This document shows, in pieces, positions 25,136 through 34,224 of a DNA stretch of 64,000 bases. How positions within the stretch are numbered: the first letter of the stretch is position 1; each line of letters starts with the position of its first letter. This DNA is from Actinomycetota bacterium. GTDB taxonomy: Bacteria > Actinomycetota > Actinomycetes > S36-B12. The translations under genes were made by a program, and so were the position numbers. The notes beneath the pieces were generated by a model, which made no database searches, was not told the origin of the DNA, and was given only the letters and a program-made list of their open reading frames with translations. Where the stretch lies: the NCBI GenBank assembly GCA_016717115.1, contig JADKGE010000003.1:310001-374000 (forward strand). Reading direction: 5' to 3'.

Positions 25136-27237
25136 GCGGTGATCCCCGACGTGGCATCGATCGTCGTCGCCAGCTTCCGCTGGAGCGCGTCGTAGAAGAC
25201 GTTGAGCGGGAACTCGTCCGGAAGCACGACGTCGACCATAGCCTTCGGCTCCCCGTCGAGGGGAAGAGCCTGCGGGCCCTGGGCCCACATGGACAGCGGG
25301 TGCGGCTCGACCAGCGCGCTGACGAACTCGTGGGCGGCAATCCACTGGGCCACGCGCGATCGACCTATGCCGCCTCGGTAGAGGGCATCGACCTCGTCGC
25401 ACAGCGCGATCATCGAATCGTTCACGCGGAACCAGTCGATCGTCAGCATGTTGTCCGTCCAGTGGAGAACACCGTCGCGGTGCAGCCAGGCGAAGATGAT
25501 CTGGCCGCCGAGGCCGTCGTAGTTGCGCACGCGCGAGCCGGTGATCGTGAAGCGGAACAGTCGGTCGAACAGGATCGCGTAGCGGATGAAGCGGCCGAGG
25601 TGGATCTCCCGGGTGTCCAGGGCGATCGTCTCGCGGAACGTTGACAGGTCGCAGCGGAGCTCCTCCAGCGCGTACATCCAATAGGGCATCCGCTGCTTGA
25701 TCATGAAGGGGTCGAAGGGCAGATCGCCGTGACTGTGAGTGCGGTCGTGGATGAGATCCCACAGGACGAACGTCTCCTGCGCGAGGCGCTGGTCGTTCAG
25801 GAGCAGGTCGGCGTCCGGAGGGAGGGAGAGTCGCAGGGTGTCCGCGGCGGCGCGTGACACGACGCGGAACCGCGCTGCCTCGCGGTCGCAGAAGATGCCG
25901 CCCCAGTGGAAGTCGGCCGTCTCGCGTGTGGCCACCGTCTCGGGGAACAAGACGGCCGAGTGCGTGTCGTACCCGCCCGTGAAGCCGACGAACTCGATGG
26001 GCACGAACGCCGCATTGACGTGGGAGCGCTCTTGCTCGGCGAGCCAGTCGGGCCAGAACGTCCGGACGACGACCGCTTCCAGGTTCCTGTTCGGGTTGCC
26101 GTTCTGGGTGTACATCGGGAAGACGGCGAAGTGCTCGATGCCGTCCTCACGTCGCATGTCGGGCCGGAAGAGCACAAGGGAGTCCAGGAAGTCCGGAACC
26201 GCGAATCCTCCCGCGGCCCAGGACTGCAGGTCGACGATGGTCGCGGCCAGGTGGTCGGCCTGATGGGAGAAGCGCGGGGCGAGGGCCGCGATGGCCGACA
26301 CCATGGTGTCGACGTACCCGCGTGCCGTGTCCGCGGAGTGCTCGGCGAGGTCGATCGAGCCGTCCTTGGCCTGCATGGGCCGCAATGCCTCGATGGCTCC
26401 GACCAGACTCGCCCAGGCGGCGTCGCCGTCGATCCATGCGGCGGTCGATGCTGCCTGCGTGGGGGTGCAGGCGACGCGTCCACCCGCCGCCCACGTGACG
26501 ATGTTCAGCCAGAGCTGCTCATGGCCGAGGGCAGTGATCGAGTCGTCGCCGAAAAGATCCGAGTCCGACACGACGACCACGCGGCCCGCCGTGCCGGTGC
26601 TGGTCATGAGGAGGCCGGCGCGTGCCGGATCGGCCTCGTTCGACGTCTGCGCGACCGTCTCGATCACCGTGCCGTCGTCGTCGGCCACGGATCGCAGGGT
26701 TCCCGCCCGGTAGAAGCAGGCCTGGCCCACGCGGGCGGTGAGGTCGTGGCGCGCGCCGGGGATCAGATCGGCGAGCACCCAGGTGGGCACGTCCTTGTAC
26801 GCGTGCGCAGGGTCCTGCACCGTCGTGCTCTCGATCTCGATGCCGAAGATGCCGGCGAGTTCGGCGAAGTTGTTGCCGTACTTCGCCTGCTCGGTCTCCG
26901 CGAGGATCACCACTCCTCCGCCCCCCGCGACGAAGCGCTTGATGGCCTTGATCTCCGGGAGGGTGAGACGCGGGTAACCCGTGCCCGTGGTGCGCTCCCA
27001 CTCGTCATCGGCGGCATGCGGGATCACCAGGACGTCGGTGTCGGCGAGGGCCCGGTCGTCGACCGTGCCTTCCGCGTGGACGACGACGTCGAGACCGCTG
27101 CTGGCCAGAACGGCAGCAGCCCGCTCGTAGGACGCATCGGCGGGGTTGACGGGATTCATCCGCGAGGCCACGTCGGACCGCGTGGACCACGCCTGACGGT
27201 GGGACTCGTCAACAAGGACGCGGGCAATCGGGCGCAT
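25132..27237 (-). CDS. DUF6421 family protein with N-terminal GATase-like domain
   Basis: 701 aa. Residues 1-240 look like a class I glutamine-amidotransferase-like or DUF4350-type alpha/beta domain (DTDVLVIPHAADDEWER, GGGGVVILAETEQ, VVVVSDSDLFGD) with no obvious catalytic Cys-His-Glu triad. Residues 250-701 match the layout of the DUF6421 family, rich in Trp, His and Asp (GYDTHSAVLFPETVA, HWGGIFCDREA, WDLIHDRTHSHGDLPFDPF), probably a cytosolic metal- or ligand-binding enzyme of unknown activity. GGAG lies before the ATG. First gene of a coupled operon with the SDR and threonine-aldolase-like genes. Function not established. Confidence 0.7.
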   Translation of the reverse strand: MRPIARVLVDESHRQAWSTRSDVASRMNPVNPADASYERAAAVLASSGLDVVVHAEGTVDDRALADTDVLVIPHAADDEWERTTGTGYPRLTLPEIKAIKRFVAGGGGVVILAETEQAKYGNNFAELAGIFGIEIESTTVQDPAHAYKDVPTWVLADLIPGARHDLTARVGQACFYRAGTLRSVADDDGTVIETVAQTSNEADPARAGLLMTSTGTAGRVVVVSDSDLFGDDSITALGHEQLWLNIVTWAAGGRVACTPTQAASTAAWIDGDAAWASLVGAIEALRPMQAKDGSIDLAEHSADTARGYVDTMVSAIAALAPRFSHQADHLAATIVDLQSWAAGGFAVPDFLDSLVLFRPDMRREDGIEHFAVFPMYTQNGNPNRNLEAVVVRTFWPDWLAEQERSHVNAAFVPIEFVGFTGGYDTHSAVLFPETVATRETADFHWGGIFCDREAARFRVVSRAAADTLRLSLPPDADLLLNDQRLAQETFVLWDLIHDRTHSHGDLPFDPFMIKQRMPYWMYALEELRCDLSTFRETIALDTREIHLGRFIRYAILFDRLFRFTITGSRVRNYDGLGGQIIFAWLHRDGVLHWTDNMLTIDWFRVNDSMIALCDEVDALYRGGIGRSRVAQWIAAHEFVSALVEPHPLSMWAQGPQALPLDGEPKAMVDVVLPDEFPLNVFYDALQRKLATTIDATSGITA

Positions 27238-27358
27238 GGTTACTCCGACCGTGGAGAGGGATAATCGTCGAAAATCAGGCTAACAGACAGGAAAACTCGC
27301 GGCAATCGGCGACATTCGACGCCTGTCATCCCGAATCGCACCCGGCGGCGGGCCATCG

Positions 27359-27589
27359 TCACGGCGCGGGTGGATCCATCGTGCGCAGGCGGCGCCAGGT
27401 GTAGGCGCCCGCCGCGATGATGAGGCCGAACGCGAGCGTCAGCAGGATGGTCACGACGTCCCAGCCGAAGGCCACGATGCGGACGACCGCGGCCCCTCCC
27501 ATCATCAGCGCGGCGAACGCCTGAAGGAACAGGGAGAACCTCAGTTGGCGTCGAGCCGAGGCCGGGCTGGGGGAGTATCCGTCGGACAT
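27359..27589 (-). CDS. Small two-helix membrane protein, 76 aa
   Basis: A short N-terminal hydrophilic stretch is followed by two hydrophobic helices (about residues 18-40 and 46-65) and a basic end WRRLRTMDPPAP. CAGGAT ends 6 nt before the ATG on the minus strand, suggesting a leaderless mRNA. The family is not recognised; such small proteins with two helices are often accessory subunits. It lies between the DUF6421 promoter region and the phosphatase gene, 26 nt from the latter. Confidence 0.6.
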   Translation of the reverse strand: MSDGYSPSPASARRQLRFSLFLQAFAALMMGGAAVVRIVAFGWDVVTILLTLAFGLIIAAGAYTWRRLRTMDPPAP

Positions 27590-27615
27590 GGCCGAATCCT
27601 GTCACGCGCGGGCAG

Positions 27616-28218
27616 TCAGGGCCGCTGAGCGCTGCCGGCGTTCCAGCAGGTGATGACATGGTGCTCATGCTCGGAGCCGAGAGCCGACAGGCGGGCGGGA
27701 CCGAGAGCGAACAGCCGTCCGTCGATGGGGGTCAGGCCCAACCACCGCGCGGTCAGGATGCGCAGGACGTGCGCGTGTGCGACGAGCACGCAGTCGCGGC
27801 CCGAGTCCAGTACGGGCAGGCACCGCTCGATGACCCGGTCCACCCGCCGGCCGACGTCCGGCAGCTGCTCGCCCGGCGTTTCTCCCGCCGGCACCGGGTG
27901 ATCCCACACCAGCCAGTCGGGATCACCCAGGAGCACGCGGATCTCGGCCGTGGTCAGCCCCTCCCATGCGCCGTAGTCCCACTCGCACAGGTCGTCGGTG
28001 ATGTCGTCGGGCACCAGTCCGGCGGCGCGAGCGGTGTCCCGTGCCCGCTGCATGGGGCTGCACAGGATCAGGCCCGGGTGGATGGCGCCCACCTCAGGGG
28101 CGAGTGACTCCGCGTTCGCCATGCCGTCGGCTGTCAGTGGGATGTCCGTGCGTCCGGTGTGGCGACCGACGCGGCTCCACTCGGTCTCGCCATGCCGGAT
28201 CAGCCAGATGTCACTCAC
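27616..28218 (-). CDS. Histidine phosphatase family protein
   Basis: 200 aa of the phosphoglycerate mutase-like superfamily. The catalytic His lies in LIRHGETEW at residues 5-13, with R-T-D-I-P-L-T, SPMQRARDTA and the second His in VLVAHAHVLR. CEWDYGAWEG is the acid region. Activity could be phosphatase or mutase; the length and motif order favour a broad-specificity phosphatase. GTG at 28218 overlaps the stop of the YbhN gene, so the two are co-translated. Confidence 0.85.
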   Translation of the reverse strand: MSDIWLIRHGETEWSRVGRHTGRTDIPLTADGMANAESLAPEVGAIHPGLILCSPMQRARDTARAAGLVPDDITDDLCEWDYGAWEGLTTAEIRVLLGDPDWLVWDHPVPAGETPGEQLPDVGRRVDRVIERCLPVLDSGRDCVLVAHAHVLRILTARWLGLTPIDGRLFALGPARLSALGSEHEHHVITCWNAGSAQRP

Positions 28219-29258
28219 GAGACCCGCTCCCTTCGGCGTCGCTCCCAGGTGAAGATACCCAGCGCGCCGAGGCCTGCGAGGAGTTGCGGCAGAAACCAGA
28301 CCAGTCTCCAGATGAGGTCGGCCGCGATGGCCGTCGTCGACGTGGCCCCGAACTGGCGCAGCAGCAGGACGAGGGCTGCGTCGACGGTGCCCAGCCCGCC
28401 AGGCGTGATCGGGAAGCTGGTGAGCAGGAGGGCGATGGCGTAGGCGGCGAACACCTCGACCCAGCTGAGCGGATCGGGAAAGGCGCCGAGTCCGGCGACG
28501 GCGGCCACCAGCACGAAGTACGGCATGACCTGAGCGGCCACGTTTGTCAGGGTGAGCGTCTTCCAGCGCTGGGCCACGCGCCCGCTCGCCTGCGCGTTGC
28601 ACTCGGTCAGCCGGGCCTCGGTGTCGGGCGGTGTCCTCCGGAGCAGGCCCCACACCCGGGTGGCGGGCTTCTGCAGCCAGGCGCCGAGGCGGCGGGCCGA
28701 GTCGGCGCTCCGGAGCACCGATGCGATGGCGATGATCGACGCCACGACGACGAGCAGGCCGACCATGGCCAGCGTCGTGTACCCGGCGGCGGACCTTCCC
28801 TCGGCGACGAGCAGGCCGACGGCGAGAGCGGGCGTGCCCAGCACCATGAGATAGGTCCAGATCGCGTCGGCGGAGACCGCGGCCGCGGCAGCGTTCGCTT
28901 TCACGCCGTAGAACGACAGGATCGAGAACTGCGTCCCGACCGCCACCGCGCCCCCGCCGGGTATCACGTTGCTGATGAGGAAGCCGGACTGCCGATCGAC
29001 GAAGGCGTGCCGGTAGGGGAGTCCGGGGATGGCCGCGGTCGCGGTGAACGGGTACACGAGGATGTTCGCGAGTCCCGTCACGGCGAGAGCCCCCAGCCAC
29101 AGGGGCGGGATGGATCGCAGTTCCTCGAGCGCCTGCTCGTACGTGCCGAGCTGCGGGAACAGGAACGCGAACACGGCGATCATGACGGCCAGGCCGACCG
29201 CGAATGCGATGACGGTGGACCTGCGGCTGCGACGACGGGGCTCCGAAGGCGTCGTCAT
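28215..29258 (-). CDS. YbhN/LPG synthase transmembrane family protein (UPF0104)
   Basis: 347 aa, about eight membrane helices. The family hallmark PGGLGTVDAALVLLL is present near the C terminus, and SNVIPGGGAVAVGTQ in the N-terminal half, as in the membrane domain of lysylphosphatidylglycerol synthases; there is no catalytic acyltransferase domain, so it is the flippase-like part alone. The start ATG at 29258 lies 7 nt after TACGCT, pointing to a leaderless mRNA. It is coupled to the histidine phosphatase gene. A lipid-transfer or flipping role is inferred. Confidence 0.85.
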   Translation of the reverse strand: MTTPSEPRRRSRRSTVIAFAVGLAVMIAVFAFLFPQLGTYEQALEELRSIPPLWLGALAVTGLANILVYPFTATAAIPGLPYRHAFVDRQSGFLISNVIPGGGAVAVGTQFSILSFYGVKANAAAAAVSADAIWTYLMVLGTPALAVGLLVAEGRSAAGYTTLAMVGLLVVVASIIAIASVLRSADSARRLGAWLQKPATRVWGLLRRTPPDTEARLTECNAQASGRVAQRWKTLTLTNVAAQVMPYFVLVAAVAGLGAFPDPLSWVEVFAAYAIALLLTSFPITPGGLGTVDAALVLLLRQFGATSTTAIAADLIWRLVWFLPQLLAGLGALGIFTWERRRRERVS

Positions 29259-29320
29259 GCTACCCAGCGTAGAACGGGCGCCCCCGCAGAGCGGATTTCG
29301 CGATCCGCCGCCCCCGCCCG

Positions 29321-29349
29321 TACACTCGACACGTCACTACGCCGTAGTG
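29321..29349 (+). promoter_or_regulatory. Promoter and leader hairpin of the DEAD-box helicase gene
   Basis: TACACT (29321-29326) is a good -10, giving a leader of about 110 nt. The hairpin CACTAC/GTAGTG (29335-29349, 3-nt loop) lies just after it, and a T-rich tract (CTTGCTTTTTCTTG) follows about 40 nt further on. Long structured leaders are common on RNA helicase mRNAs. Another inverted repeat (GCGGAT/ATCCGC, 29291-29308) lies upstream of the promoter. Confidence 0.4.
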
Positions 29350-29440
29350 GCTGATCATCAGGCGCGTGTTGCGCCGCTTGCGAGTCTTGCTTTTTCTTGT
29401 GGTCGAACCAGGGCTACCCATTCAAGACGCGCCAGTCGTC

Positions 29441-30766
29441 ATGAATGGACGTTTACCCATGCACGCCGTGCCCACCTTTGCCGAACTCGGCATCTCCTCC
29501 CCTCTCGTCTCCGCGCTGAAGCGTGGAGGCATCGACGCGCCCTTCCCCATCCAGGTGGCGACGCTCCCGGACGCGATCGCGGGCCGTGACATCCTCGGTC
29601 GAGGACAGACGGGCTCGGGCAAGACCCTGGCCTTCGGCCTGGCTCTGCTCACGCGGCTCACGGGCCGACGCGCGCAGCCTAAGCGGCCCCTCGGCCTCGT
29701 GCTCGTGCCGACGCGCGAACTCGCCATGCAGGTCAGCGACGCACTCACCCCGCTTGCACACTCGGTCGACCTCAGTGTCCGCCTGATCGCCGGCGGGATG
29801 CCCTACTCGAAGCAGATCCGCAGCCTGGAGCGCGGCGTGACGATCCTGGTGGCCACGCCCGGCCGGCTCGTCGACCTCGTCAACCGGGGTGACCTTGACC
29901 TCTCCGAGGTCGCGATCACCGTTCTCGACGAGGCCGACCAGATGGCCGACATGGGATTCGTGCCGATCGTCCGCGAGATCCTCGACATGACGAAGCCCCG
30001 AGGCCAGCGCCTCCTGTTCAGCGCCACCCTCGACGGCGATGTCGACGCTCTCGTCCGCACGTACCTGCGCAACCCCGCGACCCACTCCACGGCACCCGTG
30101 CATGCGCAGATCGACACCATGGACCACCACGTGCTGCTCGTGCATCCCGCCGACAAGGACATCGTCACGGCCCAGATCGCCGCACGCGACGGTCGCACCA
30201 TCTTCTTCATGAGGACCCAGGCCGGCGTCGACCGGCTGGCCGGCCAGCTGGCCGCCCAGGGCGTTCCCGTCGGAGCGCTGCACGGTGGCAAGACCCAGGC
30301 CGTGCGCACGCGCACCCTCGAGGCGTTCCGCAACGGGGACACCCCCGCCCTGGTGGCCACCGACGTCGCGGCTCGCGGCATCCACGTCGACGGCATCAGC
30401 CTCGTCGTGCATGTCGACTCGCCCACGGATCCCAAGGACTACCTGCACCGCGCGGGCCGTACGGCGCGCGCGGGTGAGTCGGGCACTGTCGTCACGCTCG
30501 CCTCACCGAAGCAACAGCGCATGGTCTCTTCCCTGACCAAGCGCGCCGGCGTCGACGCCGACGTGTCCCGGGTCCGTCCCGGAGACCAGACCCTCACCGA
30601 CGTGACCGGCGCCCGGCAGCCCTCGGGCGTGCCGTGGATCGCGCCGGCCGCCCCGGCCAAGCGCACCTATTCGTCGCGTCCCGGCTCAAGCCGTCCCGGC
30701 TCGTCCGGCCGCGGACCGGGCCGCCCCGGCCGCTCGTCCGGCCCTCGCCGGCACCAGTCCCGATAG
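29441..30766 (+). CDS. DEAD/DEAH box RNA helicase
   Basis: About 441 aa. All superfamily 2 motifs are present in order: the Q motif region FPIQVATLP, motif I GQTGSGKT, Ia PTRELAMQ, Ib TPGRL, II DEAD (LDEADQMADM), III SAT, IV IIFFMRTQ-type strand, V VATDVAARGIHV and VI HRAGRTARAG. The tail is Ser/Arg/Gly/Pro-rich (about 40 residues), typical of RNA-binding extensions. It unwinds RNA in the cytoplasm; cold-adaptation or ribosome assembly roles are likely by family. Two in-frame ATGs (29441 and 29459) are possible starts. Confidence 0.93.
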   Translation: MNGRLPMHAVPTFAELGISSPLVSALKRGGIDAPFPIQVATLPDAIAGRDILGRGQTGSGKTLAFGLALLTRLTGRRAQPKRPLGLVLVPTRELAMQVSDALTPLAHSVDLSVRLIAGGMPYSKQIRSLERGVTILVATPGRLVDLVNRGDLDLSEVAITVLDEADQMADMGFVPIVREILDMTKPRGQRLLFSATLDGDVDALVRTYLRNPATHSTAPVHAQIDTMDHHVLLVHPADKDIVTAQIAARDGRTIFFMRTQAGVDRLAGQLAAQGVPVGALHGGKTQAVRTRTLEAFRNGDTPALVATDVAARGIHVDGISLVVHVDSPTDPKDYLHRAGRTARAGESGTVVTLASPKQQRMVSSLTKRAGVDADVSRVRPGDQTLTDVTGARQPSGVPWIAPAAPAKRTYSSRPGSSRPGSSGRGPGRPGRSSGPRRHQSR

Positions 30767-30799
30767 CCGCGGCGCCGCGCACCTAGGTGGCGGCAGCGG

Positions 30800-31510
30800 T
30801 CAGGCGTCGAGTTCGGGGCGTTGGTCCCCGGCCACGTCGATCTCGGGCGACTGCGTCCTGCCGATACGGCCCGTGGCTCGAAGGCCGTAGCCGACGGCTG
30901 GGCCGATGAGCACGGCGAACAGCACCGTGCCGACACCGACCGTGCCGCCGAGCAGCCAGCCGACGACGAGAACGAGGGCCTCGATACCCAACCGGACCGC
31001 GCTGATGGGCCAGCCAGTGGCGACGTGGATGCCGGTCATCCAGCCATCGCGCGGCCCGGGACCGAGGTTGGTCGTGAGGTAGAGGCCGCTGCCCACGCCG
31101 ATCAGCACGATGCCGCCGAGGACGAAGCCGAGCCGGGCCAGAGGGTGGGAGGGTGACGGAAGGACGACGACCATCACCTGCAGGGCGAGGGCGATCACGA
31201 CCGCGTTGGTGATCGTGCCGACACCGGGTCGCTCCTTGAGCGGTATCCACAGCAGAAGGACCAGTGTGCTGATCGCGAGCGTGGCCAGACCGATGCTGAT
31301 CGGCAGCCGGACGCTCAGGCCCTCGGCCAGCACGGTCCAGGGACTCACGCCGAGCGTCGACGCGACGAGGAGCGCCTCGCCGGTGCCGAACAGCCACAGG
31401 CCCGCGCAGAGAATGACGAACGTCATGGGACCGGTGCGCCAGCGGGAGACCGAGCGCCAGCGGGTAACGGGCACGGTCCGCGAGGGGCGCAGGAACGACA
31501 GGCGGGACAT
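30800..31510 (-). CDS. YczE/YitT-like membrane protein
   Basis: 236 aa with five or six membrane helices; the pattern LGVSPWTVLAEGLS and NLGPGPRDGWMTGIH resembles the YczE (YyaS) family of bacterial membrane proteins. One relative in Bacillus is needed for a lipopeptide pathway, but no general function is known. I place the start at the ATG at 31510, 6 nt after CACACT (possible leaderless); a longer frame to 31648 would start in unrelated sequence. It is convergent with the helicase gene. Confidence 0.75.
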   Translation of the reverse strand: MSRLSFLRPSRTVPVTRWRSVSRWRTGPMTFVILCAGLWLFGTGEALLVASTLGVSPWTVLAEGLSVRLPISIGLATLAISTLVLLLWIPLKERPGVGTITNAVVIALALQVMVVVLPSPSHPLARLGFVLGGIVLIGVGSGLYLTTNLGPGPRDGWMTGIHVATGWPISAVRLGIEALVLVVGWLLGGTVGVGTVLFAVLIGPAVGYGLRATGRIGRTQSPEIDVAGDQRPELDA

Positions 31511-31548
31511 CCGAGGAGTGTGGCCTACGCGTGCGCTGACCTCGTGAC

Positions 31549-32025
31549 CTAGGCGGACTGCGGTCGGCGATGACCGGACTTCAGGTGCTCGGTCGCGGCC
31601 TCCGACCTGCGCACCCGGGTGGCGGGCAGCTTCGCCTCCGCCACCCACCGGGCGTACTCCCGGCGGTGGGACGGCGCGAGCGCCTCGAAGGCGTCCTTGG
31701 CCTCGAGGTCGGTGCGCAGCCGGGCAGCGAGTTCGGGTGGCAGGTCGACCGTGCGAACAGTGTCGTCCTTCTTCACCTGCACGCGCACCCGGTCGCCAGC
31801 GCGGACGGCTGCGGCGTCACGAACGGTCGCGTTGACCACGAGGTGGTAGGCGTCGCCGTACACCTGTGTCGTGGTGCGCCAGCTGTGCTCGTTGATCGTC
31901 ACCCGCACGGGGCAGCGGGCCCGACCGAACAGCACCTTGACGTCGAAGGGGAGGGTGATGAAGGTCTGAGAGCCCGTCTCATCGGGACGCCAGACGTCGG
32001 CCTCGAAGTCGACGACGTCGGTCAC
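31549..32025 (-). CDS. DUF1905 / YdeI-OmpD-associated family protein
   Basis: About 158 aa. The N-terminal DUF1905 domain (VDFEADVWRPDETG, FITLPFDVKVLFG, VRVTINEHSWRTT) is followed by a short C-terminal part with FEALAPSHRREYARWVAEAK and TRVRRSEAATEHL, as in YdeI/OmdA proteins. DUF1905 is a small beta-barrel of unknown function, sometimes linked to bacteriocin tolerance. The frame is open to an ATG at 32073, but the promoter of the divergent lipoprotein overlaps that codon, so I prefer the GTG at 32025. Confidence 0.75.
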   Translation of the reverse strand: MTDVVDFEADVWRPDETGSQTFITLPFDVKVLFGRARCPVRVTINEHSWRTTTQVYGDAYHLVVNATVRDAAAVRAGDRVRVQVKKDDTVRTVDLPPELAARLRTDLEAKDAFEALAPSHRREYARWVAEAKLPATRVRRSEAATEHLKSGHRRPQSA

Positions 32026-32099
32026 CGGCCAAGTCTGGCCACGAAATGCGCGCTGCGCAGCCGATCCGGCCATTATGGTAACGAAATGGTGAAGGAATC

Positions 32100-32591
32100 G
32101 TGACGGGCACCGGGTCGACGCGAGTACGCCTGGCCGGGGCCGTGAGTGTCCTCGTGGTCGCTGCCGTGGCTCTCACGGCGTGCGGGGGCGGCGACGCCGA
32201 TCCGTCGGCCTCCGCCTCCGGATCCGCCGGCGCGTCCAGCGCGAGCCGGCAGACCCTCCTGGATGCCCAGCAGCTCACCGTCTTGGACCAGCCCGTCAAG
32301 TACCCGAAGAAGAAGCCCGCTCAGGTGTCCAGCTCGATCGTCCAGCTCGAGCCCGGGCAGGAGACCGGCTGGCGCAAGTACAACGCCCCCACGTACGCCT
32401 ATGTGCTTGAGGGCACCATCTCCGTGGAGTACGACGCGGGCGTGACCAAGGAGTACCCCGCCGGCACGGCGCTGATGGAGGCCGAGGGCGTCTGGCAGAA
32501 CGGCACCAACAAGGGCGACCAGCCCGTGCGGATGCTGCTCGTGAACATGGGCGCCAAGGGCGTCAAGAACACAGTCGAGCGAGCACCCTGA
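32100..32591 (+). CDS. Cupin-domain lipoprotein
   Basis: 163 aa. The signal peptide ends in a lipobox (ALTACG, Cys about 28), followed by a Ser/Ala/Gly linker and a cupin barrel with QLEPGQETGWRKYNAPTYAYVLEGTISVEYD and YPAGTALMEAEGVWQNGTN. The usual metal-binding His residues are mostly absent, so it may be a binding rather than an enzymatic protein. AAGGAATC precedes the GTG start. It is exported and lipid-anchored on the outer face. Confidence 0.8.
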   Translation: MTGTGSTRVRLAGAVSVLVVAAVALTACGGGDADPSASASGSAGASSASRQTLLDAQQLTVLDQPVKYPKKKPAQVSSSIVQLEPGQETGWRKYNAPTYAYVLEGTISVEYDAGVTKEYPAGTALMEAEGVWQNGTNKGDQPVRMLLVNMGAKGVKNTVERAP

Positions 32592-32638
32592 TCCTTTGAT
32601 CCGCGTGCGCCATGGCACGGTGCCCTAGAGTCGGACGG

Positions 32639-33850
32639 GTGCTGAGCGTGGACGACTACCGCAACAGCGTCCTCGAGGGTATCGGGGTCCTGTCACCCAT
32701 CGAGCTGCCCCTGTCCTCGGCGCACGGCTGTGTTCTCGCGGCCGATGTGGCGTCCCCGTGGCCGCTGCCGTCGTTCGACAACTCGTCGATGGACGGCTAC
32801 GCGGTGATCGCCGCCGACCTCACGTCGGCGACCGGGGAGCGGCCGGTGGAGCTGACCGTCATCGATGACGTACCGGCGGGCTTCCGGTCGACCGAGGTGG
32901 TGACTGCCGGCTCGGCGATCCGCATCATGACGGGTGCGCCGATGCCCGCCGGTGCCGATGCGGTCGTCCCGGTCGAGCGCACCGATGGTGGGACGCAGAC
33001 CGTCCAGGTCACGGGTTCGGTAGAACGCGGGGCCCACGTCAGGAGGGCCGGCGAGGACGTCGTCGCGGGCGAGCTGGTGCTGCCCAAGGGCACACTCATC
33101 GGCGCACGACAGGTGGCGATCCTGGCGGCTGTCGGGTGCGGGCTGGTGTTCGTGCACCCGCGTCCCCGCGTCGCCGTGATCTCCACGGGCTCCGAGCTTG
33201 TCGAGCCGGGCCTGCCGCTGCGCCACGGGCTCATCAGCGACAGCAACAGCTACCTGCTCGTCGCGGCCGCCAAGGAGGCGGGTGCGGATGCCTACCGGGT
33301 CGGCCCCATCGTCGACGACGAGACCCTCTTCCTGCGCACGGTCGAGGACCAGATCCATCGATGCGACCTCATCCTCACCAGCGGCGGGGTGAGCATGGGC
33401 GCCCACGACACGGTGAAGACCGTGCTCAGCGCGTTGGGCTCTGTGACGTTCACGAAGGTGGCCATGAACCCGGGCATGCCCCAGGGCCATGGCTTCGTGG
33501 GCGAGGAGCGAGTGCCGATCATCACGCTTCCGGGCAACCCGGTAAGCAGCTACATCTCGTTCGAGAACTTCGTGCGGCCGGCGATCCGGCTGATGCGGGG
33601 ACTGCCGGACCTCCTGCGGCCCCAGATGACGGCCGTCTGCGGGGCGGCACTGACCTCGCCCTTCGGCAAGCGTCAGTTCGCCCGGGCTCGCTTCCTGGCG
33701 TCAGGCGTGGTGCTGCCGACCGGCACGGGCCAGGGCTCGCATGTCATGGGCGGCCTGGCCAGCGCGGAGGCCCTCATCGTGATCCCCGAGGAGGTCACGG
33801 GAGTCGAGGCGGGTCAGACCGTCTCCGTCATCGACCTGCGGACGCGGTAG
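32639..33850 (+). CDS. moeA: Molybdopterin molybdenumtransferase
   Basis: 403 aa, the family length. MoeA inserts molybdate into adenylated molybdopterin to give molybdenum cofactor. Marks: FDNSSMDGYAV (signature Asp), IMTGAPMPAGADAVVPVE, the MPT-binding domain VAVISTGSELVEPG, LTSGGVSMGAHD, and the C-terminal beta domain. The GTG at 32639 lies 7 nt after TAGAGT (leaderless start likely); an upstream ATG at 32612 is open. No other moa or mog gene is in the window. Confidence 0.93.
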   Translation: MLSVDDYRNSVLEGIGVLSPIELPLSSAHGCVLAADVASPWPLPSFDNSSMDGYAVIAADLTSATGERPVELTVIDDVPAGFRSTEVVTAGSAIRIMTGAPMPAGADAVVPVERTDGGTQTVQVTGSVERGAHVRRAGEDVVAGELVLPKGTLIGARQVAILAAVGCGLVFVHPRPRVAVISTGSELVEPGLPLRHGLISDSNSYLLVAAAKEAGADAYRVGPIVDDETLFLRTVEDQIHRCDLILTSGGVSMGAHDTVKTVLSALGSVTFTKVAMNPGMPQGHGFVGEERVPIITLPGNPVSSYISFENFVRPAIRLMRGLPDLLRPQMTAVCGAALTSPFGKRQFARARFLASGVVLPTGTGQGSHVMGGLASAEALIVIPEEVTGVEAGQTVSVIDLRTR

Positions 33851-33857
33851 ACGGACG

Positions 33858-34208
33858 TCAGCGCAGGACCGCCGCCAGTTCCGCCAGTCGATCCGCGTTG
33901 ACGGAGTACCAGGCCCAGGTGCCTCGCGTCGTGCGGTCGAGGAGACCAGCGTCCGTCAGGACCCTCAGGTGATGGCTGACCGTGGGTTGCGACAGCGCCA
34001 GGGGAACCGTGAGGTCGCACTGGCACACCTCACCGTCGGGGCTCGCCTTGATCAGCGACAGCACCTGCAGGCGAGCGGGGTCGGCGACCGCCTTGAGCAG
34101 TCGCGACAGGCGTTCCGCGGACTCGCGGTCCAGGGGAGTGGCCAGTCCGTTGGGGCAGCAGGCTGGCGCGCTCGCCAGGTCGACGCTCAGCGTTCGTGAT
34201 CGGGGCAT
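33858..34208 (-). CDS. arsR: ArsR/SmtB family metalloregulator
   Basis: 116 aa winged-helix repressor. The recognition helix region reads LSQPTVSHHLRVLTDAGLL. Two Cys sites are visible: VCQCDL in helix 3 (the ELCVCDL-type arsenic site) and ACCPNG near the N terminus, so As(III) or a similar soft metal is the likely signal. AAGGAG precedes the ATG at 34208. Its promoter region shares a perfect inverted repeat with the divergent arsI-acr3 operon, so it should repress both directions and be released by arsenite. Confidence 0.9.
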   Translation of the reverse strand: MPRSRTLSVDLASAPACCPNGLATPLDRESAERLSRLLKAVADPARLQVLSLIKASPDGEVCQCDLTVPLALSQPTVSHHLRVLTDAGLLDRTTRGTWAWYSVNADRLAELAAVLR

Positions 34209-34224
34209 CGGCGGGCTCCTTCGC

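Noticed and set aside
24429..25762. Long upstream extensions of the aldolase (to 25340) and SDR (to 25762) reading frames
   Set aside because: The extensions are Arg/Pro/Ser-rich shadow translations of the coding strand of neighbouring genes; conserved domains begin at 24428 and 25135, where overlaps with the previous stop codons occur.
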